A stretch of 64,000 nt of DNA from Megaleporinus macrocephalus (lineage: Eukaryota > Chordata > Actinopteri > Characiformes > Anostomidae). Location: NCBI GenBank assembly GCA_021613375.1, contig CM038720.1, forward strand, positions 342,014 to 406,013, written 5' to 3'. This document shows, piece after piece, positions 36,420 to 47,300 of the stretch; within the stretch, counting starts at the first letter, position 1; each line of letters opens with the position of its first letter. A program made the translations under genes and the position numbers. Under the pieces are notes generated by a model that ran no database searches, was not told the origin of the DNA, and was given only the letters and a program-made list of their open reading frames with translations.

Positions 36420-36897
36420 TTCTGTGATGTGGCGCGTTTCAGACTCAGGTGTGCGCGCGTGTGCAGGTGAGTGAAGGGTTGGGGGGGGGGGGGGGGGGGT
36501 CGCGGAGGTGAAGCGTCAACTCGGAGCAGAGGAAACTGCTCCCCGGCCCATCGCGTGCCTCAGACCGCTCTCTTATTGGCTGGGTGCTGGACAGTGGGCG
36601 GGACCGCGTGCCTGCTCTCCGTTCCGATTGGCTGTTCGTTCTCCTCCCCACGCTCTTCAGATGACGGTACCCAGCGCTGATTCGTCGGACGTGATGATGC
36701 CGTCTGCAGTGGGCGGGGCTGCGCACGCGCGTCATGCTGCATTATTTCAATAGCGGCGCAGAGAAGCGGACCCACAGACAGATTCTAATAAAAGCGGACC
36801 CACAGACAGATACTAATACTGACACTACTGATATACTAATACTGGAACTACTGATATACTAATACTGATACTACTGATACTGGATTTCAGACAGAAG
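36420..36897 (+). promoter_or_regulatory. TM7SF2: TM7SF2 promoter and 5' non-coding exon (inferred)
   Basis: A GC-rich block carries two inverted CCAAT boxes (ATTGGCT near 36574 and 36627) and GC boxes (GGGCGGG near 36596 and 36711). It is followed by a likely start region and a first exon ending AGAAG|GTAAGAG at 36897/36898. A run of 19 G lies at 36481-36499, just upstream. Plus orientation and position fit TM7SF2, whose coding exon 1 (44328) is preceded by an acceptor at 44259. TM7SF2 is a known sterol-regulated (SREBP) gene, and CCAAT plus GC boxes are usual partners of SREBP, but I did not find a convincing SRE by eye. Confidence 0.5.
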
Positions 36898-37104
36898 GTA
36901 AGAGCGGGTTTAATATTAATACTGTATTAATAATGAAGACATAAATCAAAGTTTATTGTGTAAATAATAACAGTCAGTGATAAAACAGAGATCAAAGTGT
37001 TTTCTGTACCTGCTTACCGGACAGAGACCTGCACGTGCTGCTGTGCCCACCTGTATTAGAACAGTTTATTATAAACACGTGTGAGAAGTTTTGTGTAAAA
37101 TACA

Positions 37105-40100
37105 GAGTGAATAGTAGTACAGTAATATAGTAGTGTAGTACAGTAATATAGTAGTCTAGTACAGTAGTATATTAGAGTGTAGTAGTGTAGTACAGTAATA
37201 TAGTAGTCTAGTACAGTAGTATATTAGAGTGTAGTAGTGTAGTATAGTAATATAGTAGTGTAGTACAGTAGTATATTAGAATATAGTAGTGTAGTACAGT
37301 AATATAGTAGTGTAGTACAGTAATATAGTAGTCTAGTACAGTAGTATATTAGAGTGTAGTAGTGTAGTATAGTAATATAGTAGTGTAGTACAGTAGTATA
37401 TTAGAATATAGTAGTGTAGTACAGTAATATAGTAGTGTAGTACAGTAATGTAGTAGTGTAGTACAGTAGTATATTAGAATATAATAGTGTAGTACAGTAA
37501 TGTAGTAGTGTAGTACAGTAGTATATTAGAATATAGTAGTGTAGTACAGTAATATAGTAGTGTAGTACAGTAATATACTAGAATATAGTAGTGTAGTACA
37601 GTAATATAGTAGTGTAGTACAGTAGTATATTAGAATATAGTAGTGTAGTACAGTAATATAGTAGTGTAGTACGGTAATATAGTAGTCTAGTACAGTAGTA
37701 TATTAGAGTGTAGTAGTGTAGTATAGTAATATAGTAGTGTAGTACAGTAATATAGTAGTGTAGTACAGTAGTATATTAGAATATAGTAGTGTAGTACAGT
37801 AATATAGTAGTGTAGTACAGTAATATAGTAGTCTAGTACAGTAGTATATTAGAGTGTAGTAGTGTAGTATAGTAATATAGTAGTGTAGTACAGTAATAAA
37901 GTAGTGTAGTACAGTAGTATATTAGAATATAGTAGTGTAGTACAGTAATATAGTAGTGTAGTACAGTAGTATATTAGAATATAGTAGTGTAGTACAGTAA
38001 TATAGTAGTGTAGTACAGTAATATAGTAGTCTAGTACAGTAGTATATTAGAGTGTAGTATAGTAATATAGTAGTGTAGTACAGTAATATAGCAGTGTAGT
38101 ACAGTAGTATATTAGAATATAGTAGTGCAGTACAGTAATATAGCAGTGTAGTACAGTAGTATATTAGAATATAGTAGTGCAGTACAGTAATATAGAAGTG
38201 TAGTACAGTAGTATATTAGAGTGTAGTAGTGTAGTATAGTAATATAGTAGTGTAGTACAGTAGTATATTAGAATATAGTAGTGTAGTACAGTAATACAGT
38301 AGTGTAGTACAGTAATAGAATATAGTAGTGTAGTACAGTAATATAGTAGTGTAGTACAGTAGTATATTAGAATATAGTAGTGTAGTACAGTAATATAGTA
38401 GTGTAGTACAGTAGTATATTAGAATATAGTAGTGTAGTACAGTAATATAGTAGTGTAGTACAGTAATATATTAGAATATAGTAGTGTAGTACAGTAGTAT
38501 ATTAGAATATAGTAGTGTAGTACAGTAATATAGTAGTGTAGTACAGTAATATATTAGAATATAGTAGTGTAGTACAGTAATATAGTAGTGTAGTACAGTA
38601 GTATATTAGTGTAGTAGTGTAGTATAGTAATATAGTAGTGTAGTACAGTAATATAGTAGTGTAGTACAGTAGTATATTAGAATATAGTAGTGTAGTACAG
38701 TAATATAGTAGTGTAGTACAGTAATATAGTAGTGTAGTACAGTAGTATATTAGAGTGTAGTAGTGTAGTATAGTAATATAGTAGTGTAGTACAGTAGTAT
38801 ATTAGAATATAGTAGTGTAGTACAGTATTATAGTAGTGTAGTACAGTAATATAGTAGTGTAGTACAGTAATATAGTAGTGTAGTAAAGTAATATAGTAGT
38901 GTAGTACAGTAATATATTAGAGTGTAGTAGTGTAGTATAGTAATATAGTAGTGTAGCACAGTAGTATTTTGGAATATAGTAGTGTAGTACAGTAATATAG
39001 TAGTGTAGTACAGTAATATAGTAGTGTAGTACAGTAGTATATTAGTGTAGTAGTGTAGTATAGTAATATAGTAGTGTAGTACAGTAATATAGTAGTGTAG
39101 TACAGTCGTATATTAGAGTGTAGTAGTGTAGTATAGTAATATAGTAGTGTAGTACAGTAGTATATTAGAATATAGTAGTGTAGTACAGTAATATAGTAGT
39201 GTAGTACAGTAATATAGTAGTGTAGTACAGTAGTATATTAGAATATAGTAGTGTAGTACAGTAATATAGTAGTGTAGTACAGTAATATATTAGAGTGTAG
39301 TAGTGTAGTATAGTAATATAGTAGTGTAGTACAGTAGTATTTTAGAATATAGTAGTGTAGTACAGTAATATAGTAGTGTAGTACAGTAGTATATTAGAAT
39401 ATAGTAGTGTAGTATAGTAATATAGTAGTGTAGTACAGTAATATATTAGAGTGTAGTAGTGTAGTATAGTAATATAGTAGTGTAGTACAGTAGTATATTA
39501 GTGTAGTAGTGTAGTATAGTAATATAGTAGTGTAGTACAGTAGTATATTAGTGTAGTAGTGTAGTATAGTAATATAGTAATATAATAATATAATAGTGTA
39601 GTACAGTAGTATATTAGAGTGTAGTAGTGTAGTATATTGGTATATTAGAGTGTAGTAGTGTAGTATAGTAATATAGTAGTGTAGTACAGTAGTATCTGAT
39701 AGTAGTGTAATGTAGTAGTATAATAGAGTGTAGTAGTGTAGTACAGTAGTATATTAGACTGCAGTAGTGTAGTACAGTAATATAGTAGTGTAGCACAGTA
39801 GTATCTGATAGTAGTGTAATGTAGTAGTATAATAGAGTGTAGTAGTGTAGTACAGTAATATAGTAGTGTAGTACAGTAATATATTAGAATATAGTAGTGT
39901 AGTACAGTAATATAGTAGTGTAGTACAGTAGTATATTAGTGTAGTAGTGTAGTACAGTAATATAGTAGTGTAGTACAGTAGTATATTAGTGTAGTAGTGT
40001 AGTACAGTAATATAGTAGTGTAGTAGTATATTAGAGTGTAGTAGTGTAGTATAGTAATATAGTAGTGTAGTGTAGTAGTATATTAGAGTGTAGTAGTGTA

Positions 40101-43100
40101 GTGTAGTAGTATATTAGAGTGTAGTAGTGTAGTAGTATATTAGAGTGTAGTAGTGTAGTGTAGTAGTATATTAGAGTGTAGTAGTGTAGTATAGTGGTAT
40201 ATTAGAGTGTAGTAGTGTAGTATAGTGGTATATTAGAGTGTAGTAGTGTAGTATTGTGGTATATTAGAGTGTAGTAGTGTAGTATAGTGGTATATTAGAG
40301 TGTAGTAGTGTAGTATAGTGGTATATTAGAGTGTAGTAGTGTAGTATTGTGGTATATTAGAGTGCAGTAGTGTAGTATTGTGGTATATTAGAGTGTAGTA
40401 GTGTAGTATAGTGGTATATTAGAGTGTAGTAGTGTAGTATAGTGGTATATTAGAGTGTAGTAGTGTAGTATAGTGGTATATTAGAGTGTAGTAGTGTAGT
40501 AGTATATTAGAGTGTAGTAGTGTAGTATAGTAATATAGTAGTGTAGTGTAGTAGTATATTAGAGTGTAGTAGTGTAGTAGTATATTAGAGTGTAGTAGTG
40601 TAGTGTAGTAGTATATTAGAGTGTAGTAGTGTAGTATAGTGGTATATTAGAGTGTAGTAGTGTAGTATAGTGGTATATTAGAGTGTAGTAGTGTAGTATT
40701 GTGGTATATTAGAGTGTAGTAGTGTAGTATAGTGGTATATTAGAGTGTAGTAGTGTAGTATAGTGGTATATTAGAGTGTAGTAGTGTAGTATTGTGGTAT
40801 ATTAGAGTGCAGTAGTGTAGTATTGTGGTATATTAGAGTGTAGTAGTGTAGTATAGTGGTATATTAGAGTGTAGTAGTGTAGTATAGTGGTATATTAGAG
40901 TGTAGTAGTGTAGTATAGTGGTATATTAGAGTGTAGTAGTGTAGTATAGTGGTATATTAGAGTGTAGTAGTGTAGTAGTATATTAGAGTGTAGTAGTGTA
41001 GTATAGTAATATAGTAGTGTAGTGTAGTAGTATATTAGAGTGTAGTAGTGTAGTAGTATATTAGAGTGTAGTAGTGTAGTGTAGTAGTATATTAGAGTGT
41101 AGTAGTGTAGTATAGTGGTATATTAGAGTGTAGTAGTGTAGTATAGTGGTATATTAGAGTGTAGTAGTGTAGTATTGTGGTATATTAGAGTGTAGTAGTG
41201 TAGTATAGTGGTATATTAGAGTGTAGTAGTGTAGTATAGTGGTATATTAGAGTGTAGTAGTGTAGTATTGTGGTATATTAGAGTGCAGTAGTGTAGTATT
41301 GTGGTATATTAGAGTGCAGTAGTGTAGTATTGTGGTATATTAGAGTGCAGTAGTGTAGTATTGTGGTATATTAGAGTGTAGTAGTGTAGTATAGTGGTAT
41401 ATTAGAGTGCAGTAGTGTAGTATTGTGGTAAATTAGAGTGTAGTATAGTGGTATATTAGAGTGTAGTAGTGTAGTATAGTGGTACATTAGAGTGTAGTAG
41501 TGTAGTATAGTGGTATATTAGAGTGTAGTATAGTGGTATATTAGAGTGTAGTAGTGTAGTATAGTGGTATATTAGAGTGTAGTAGTGTAGTATAGTGGTA
41601 TATTAGAGTGTAGTAGTGTAGTATAGTGGTATATTAGAGTGCAGTAGTGTAGTATTGTGGTATATTAGAGTGTAGTAGTGTAGTATAGTGGTATATTAGA
41701 GTGTAGTAGTGTAGTATAGTGGTATATTAGAGTGTAGTAGTGTAGTATTGTGGTATATTAGAGTGTAGTAGTGTAGTATAGTAGTATATTAGAGTGTAGT
41801 AGTGTAGTATAGTGGTATATTAGAGTGTAGTAGTGTAGTATAGTGGTATATTAGAGTGCAGTAGTGTAGTATTGTGGTATATTAGAGTGTAGTAGTGTAG
41901 TATAGTGGTATATTAGAGTGTAGTAGTGTAGTATAGTGGTATATTAGAGTGTAGTAGTGTAGTATTGTGGTATATTAGAGTGTAGTATAGTGGTATATTA
42001 GAGTGTAGTAGTGTAGTATAGTGGTATATTAGAGTGTAGTAATGTAGTATAGTGGTATATTAGAGTGTAGTAGTGTAGTATAGTGGTACATTAGAGTGTA
42101 GTAGTGTAGTATAGTGGTATATTAGAGTGTAGTAGTGTAGTAGTATATTAGAGTGTAGTAGTGTAGTGTAGTAGTATATTAGAGTGTAGTAGTGTAGTAT
42201 AGTGGTATATTAGAGTGTAGTAGTGTAGTAGTATATTAGAGTGTAGTAGTGTAGTGTAGTAGTATATTAGAGTGTAGTAGTGTAGTGTAGTAGTATATTA
42301 GAGTGTAGTAGTGTAGTATAGTGGTATATTAGAGTGTAGTAGTGTAGTATAGTGGTACATTAGAGTGTAGTAGTGTAGTATAGTGGTATATTAGAGTGTA
42401 GTAGTGTAGTATAGTGGTATATTAGAGTGTAGTAGTGTAGTATAGTGGTATATTAGAGTGTAGTAGTGTAGTAGTATATTAGAGTGTAGTAGTGTAGTGT
42501 AGTAGTATATTAGAGTGTAGTAGTGTAGTATAGTGGTATATTAGAGTGTAGTAGTGTAGTATAGTGGTATATTAGAGTGTAGTAGTGTAGTATAGTGGTA
42601 TATTAGAGTGTAGTAGTGTAGTATAGTGGTATATTAGAGTGTAGTAGTGTAGTATAGTGGTATATTAGAGTGTAGTAGTGTAGTAGTATATTAGAGTGTA
42701 GTAGTGTAGTGTAGTAGTATATTAGAGTGTAGTAGTGTAGTATAGTGGTATATTAGAGTGTAGTAGTGTAGTATAGTGGTATATTAGAGTGTAGTAGTGT
42801 AGTATAGTGGTATATTAGAGTGTAGTAGTGTAGTATAGTGGTATATTAGAGTGTAGTAGTGTAGTATAGTGGTATATTAGAGTGTAGTAGTGTAGTATTG
42901 TGGTATATTAGAGTGTAGTAGTGTAGTGTAGTAGTATATTAGAGTGTAGTAGTGTAGTATAGTGGTATATTAGAGTGTAGTAGTGTAGTATAGTGGTATA
43001 TTAGAGTGTAGTAGTGTAGTATAGTGGTATATTAGAGTGTAGTAGTGTAGTATTGTGGTATATTAGAGTGTAGTAGTGTAGTATAGTGGTATATTAGAGT

Positions 43101-43552
43101 GTAGTAGTGTAGTGTAGTAGTATATTAGAGTGTAGTAGTGTAGTATAGTGGTATATTAGAGTGTAGTAGTGTAGTATAGTGGTATATTAGAGTGTAGTAG
43201 TGTAGTATAGTGGTATATTAGAGTGTAGTAGTGTAGTATTGTGGTATATTAGAGTGTAGTAGTGTAGTGTAGTAGTATATTAGAGTGTAGTAGTGTAGTA
43301 TAGTGGTATATTAGAGTGTAGTAGTATATTAGAGTGTAGTAGTGTAGTATAGTGGTATATTAGAGTGTAGTAGTGTAGTATTGTGGTATATTAGAGTGTA
43401 GTAGTGTAGTGTAGTAGTATATTAGAGTGTAGTAGTGTAGTATAGTGGTATATTAGAGTGTAGTAGTGTAGTGTAGTAGTATATTAGAGTGTAGTAGTGT
43501 AGTATAGTGGTATATTAGAGTGTAGTAGTGTAGTATAGTGGTATATTAAAGT
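37105..43552. repeat. 6.4-kb TAGTAGTG-type minisatellite in TM7SF2 intron 1
   Basis: Left part (to about 40020): units built from TAGTAGTGTAGTACAGTAAT and GTAGTATATTAGAATATAG. Right part: a 31-bp unit, GTATATTAGAGTGTAGTAGT plus GTAGTATAGTG, with variants. Blocks of about 476 bp are repeated around 40497 and 40973 (an imperfect earlier copy near 40021), giving higher-order repeats. Plus-strand C is scarce. The array sits in the inferred 7.4-kb first intron. Confidence 0.95.
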
Positions 43553-44259
43553 TCAGTAAAGTGTTCAGTGATTTGCTGATTCAGTATAAAGTGAAGTGAC
43601 TGATAAACACTGTCAGGTTAATAAACACTAAACACTGAAACAATAATACTCATCAATAAGTGGTGAAATATTTAAACACTGAACAGTAAATAAACAGAGC
43701 TGACCTGAATCTGATCATTTGTTAATTATTAGTGATTATAAACTCAGTAACCCATGTGACCTGACTGGACTGTTTACAGTATAAACACTATAATTTACTT
43801 TAATACTGTCAGAACTGAAGGAGCCGAATGACTGTTATTCTAAACAAACTGAATCAGTGAATCAGTAAATTAGCGACTTAGCGAATCAGTAAATCAGCGA
43901 CTCCGTGAATCAGTAAATCAGCGACTCAGTTAATCAATAAATCAGCGACTCCATGAATCAGTAAATCAGCGACTCAGTGAATCAGTAAATTAGCGACTCA
44001 GTGAATCAGTAAATTAGCGACTTAGTGAATTAATAAATCAGCGACTCAGTGAATCAGTAAATTAGCGACTCAGTGAATCAGTAAATTAGCGACTCAGTGA
44101 ATCAGTAAATTAGCGACTCAGTGAATCAGTAAATTAGCGACTCAGTGAATCAGAGTAATTTAATCATCAGTGATCAGTATTTAATGATCTGCACCTGTTT
44201 ATCACGGTCTGTAACCTGGAGCTATGTTTACCTGTATCACCTGTTTACCAGTGTTTCAG
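43553..44259 (+). repeat. Remainder of TM7SF2 intron 1 with a 24-bp repeat
   Basis: Single-copy sequence at 43553-43850 is followed by about 11 copies of GACTCAGTGAATCAGTAAAT plus TAGC (about 43855-44150), and then by the acceptor GTGTTTCAG at 44259. Confidence 0.85.
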
Positions 44260-44327
44260 GTGGACTGAGCTGCAGAAATTGAAGTCCAGGAGTCCGTTAG
44301 ATCAGATTCTGATCTCAGAGCTGCAGA

Positions 44328-47300
44328 ATGAAGCTCAACAAACCCAAATCAGCCCAACACACGGAGATGGAGTTTGGAGGAATTCTGGGTAAAAGTCACC
44401 TGTTTATGATTCTGACTCTGACTCAGAATAAAATCGGACTCTGACTCAGCATAAAATCGGACTCTGACTCTGTGTGTACAGGTGCGGCGTGTATACCTGT
44501 GTTCCTCCCTCTGACGGTTCTGTATCTGCTGAGTGTGTGTCGGTCTCCGGGGGGCGCTCTGCTGCAGTGGCCCCCCCCTCTGCCCCACTCCGCTTTTCTG
44601 TGGGACCCGGTCGCCGCTGCCATTGTCACCGGCTGGATCGGCCTGCAGGGCGCCCTCTACCTGCTGCCTGTGGGAAAGGTGAGCACCAGTTAGTGGAATT
44701 ACTGGGTGGGTGTTTCTAATAAAGTGGCCAGTTAGTGGAATTACTGGGTGGGTGTTTCTAATAAAGTGGCCAGATAGTGGAATTACTGGGTGGGCGTTCC
44801 TAATAAATTGGCCAGTTAGTGGAATTACTGTGGGTGTTTCTAATAAAGTGGCCAGTTAGTGTAATTACTGGGTGGGTGTTTCTAATAAAGTGGCCAGTTA
44901 GTGGAATTACTGGGTGGGTGTTTCTAATAAAGTGGCCAGATAGTGGAATTACTGGGTGGGCGTTCCTAATAAAGTGGCCAGTTAGTGGAATTACTGTGGG
45001 TGTTTCTAATAAAGTGGCCAGTTAGTGTAATTACTGGGTGGGTGTTTCTAATAAAGTGGCCAGTTAGTGGAATTACTCGGTGGTTGTTTCTATTAAAGTG
45101 GCCAGTTAGTGTAATTACTGGGTTGGTGTTTCTATTATAGTGGCCAGTTAGTGTAATTACTGGGTGGGTGTTTCTAATAAAGTGGCCAGTTAGTGGAATT
45201 ACTGGTTTGGTGTTTCTAATAAAGTGGCCAGTTAGTGGAATTACTGGGTGGGTGTTTCTAATAAAGTGGCCAGTTAGTGGAATTACTCGGTGGTTATTTC
45301 TATTAAAGTGGCCAGTTAGTGTAATTACTGGGTTGGTGTTTCTATTATAGTGGCCAGTTAGTGTAATTACTGGGTGGGTGTTTCTAATAAAGTGGCCAGT
45401 TAGTGGAATTACTGGTTTGGTGTTTCTAATAAAGTGGCCAGTTAGTGGAATTACTGGGTGGGTGTTTCTAATAAAGTGGCCAGTTAGTGGATGTGTGTGT
45501 TCTACCTGTACAGGTGTCTGAGGGGCTGGTTCTGAGAGACGGATCTAGACTGAAATATCCGATCAACGGTAACACTTCACCTATAAACTAATCCCACCTG
45601 ATCAATTCTGTATTGATATCTGATTGGAGTGATCAATTTAGTATTGATGTTCTCTGTGTTCTGCAGGCTGTTTGATGTTCTCAGTGTTCTGCCGGCTGTT
45701 TGATGTTCTCTGTGTTCTGCAGGCTGTTTGATGTTCTGTGTTCTGCAGGCTGTTTGATGTTCTCTGTGTTCTGCAGGCTGTTTGATGTTCTCAGTGTTCT
45801 GCCGGCTGTTTGATGTTCTCCGTGTTCTGCAGGCTGTTTGATGTTCTCCGTGTTCTGCAGGCTGTTTGATGTTCTCCGTGTTCTGCAGGCTGTTTGATGT
45901 TCTGTGTTCTGCAGGCTGTTTGATGTTCTCTGTGTTCTGCAGGCTGTTTGATGTTCTCTGTGTTCTGCAGGCTGTTTGATGTTCTGTGTTCTGCAGGCTG
46001 TTTGATGTTCTGTGTTCTGCAGGCTGTTTGATGTTCTGTGTTCTGCAGGCTGTTTGATGTTCTCTGTGTTCTGCAGGCTGTTTGATGTTCTCAGTGTTCT
46101 GCCGGCTGTTTGATGTTCTCTGTGTTCTGCAGGCTGTTTGATGTTCTCTGTGTTCTGCAGGCTGTTTGATGTTCTGTGTTCTGCAGGCTGTTTGATGTTC
46201 TCTGTGTTCTGCAGGCTGTTTGATGTTCTCTGTGTTCTGCCGGCTGTTTGATGTTCTCTGTGTTCTGCCGGCTGTTTGATGTTCTCTGTGTTCTGCAGGC
46301 TGTTTGATGTTCTCTGTGTTCTGCCGGCTGTTTGATGTTCTCAGTGTTCTGCAGGCTGTTTGATGTTCTCTGTGTTCTGCAGGCTGTTTGATGTTCTCTG
46401 TGTTCTGCAGGCTGTTTGATGTTCTCAGTGTTCTGCCGGCTGTTTGATGTTCTCTGTGTTCTGCAGGCTGTTTGATGTTCTCTGTGTTCTGCAGGCTGTT
46501 TGATGTTCTGTGTTCTGCAGGCTGTTTGATGTTCTCTGTGTTCTGCAGGCTGTTTGATGTTCTGTGTTCTGCAGGCTGTTTGATGTTCTCTGTGTTCTGC
46601 AGGCTGTTTGATGTTCTGTGTTCTGCAGGCTGTTTGATGTTCTCTGTGTTCTGCAGGCTGTTTGATGTTCTGTGTTCTGCAGGCTGTTTGATGTTCTCTG
46701 TGTTCTGCAGGCTGTTTGATGTTCTGTGTTCTGCAGGCTGTTTGATGTTCTGTGTTCTGCAGGCTGTTTGATGTTCTCTGTGTTCTGCAGGCTGTTTGAT
46801 GTTCTCCGTGTTCTGCCGGCTGTTTGATGTTCTCCGTGTTCTGCAGGCTGTTTGATGTTCTCCGTGTTCTGCAGGCTGTTTGATGTTCTGTGTTCTGCAG
46901 GCTGTTTGATGTTCTCTGTGTTCTGCAGGCTGTTTGATGTTCTCTGTGTTCTGCAGGCTGTTTGATGTTCTGTGTTCTGCAGGCTGTTTGATGTTCTCTG
47001 TGTTCTGCAGGCTGTTTGATGTTCTCTGTGTTCTGCAGGCTGTTTGATGTTCTGTGTTCTGCAGGCTGTTTGATGTTCTCTGGGTTCTGCAGGCTGTTTG
47101 ATGTTCTCAGTGTTCTGCCGGCTGTTTGATGTTCTCTGTGTTCTGCAGGCTGTTTGATGTTCTGTGTTCTGCAGGCTGTTTGATGTTCTCAGTGTTCTGC
47201 CGGCTGTTTGATGTTCTGTGTTCTGCAGGCTGTTTGATGTTCTGTGTTCTGCAGGCTGTTTGATGTTCTCTGTGTTCTGCAGGCTGTTTGATGTTCTGTG

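Noticed and set aside
37105..43552. Centromeric or telomeric satellite
   Set aside because: The array lies inside a gene's first intron between unique, CpG-rich and coding sequences, is only 6.4 kb long and has no TTAGGG motif.
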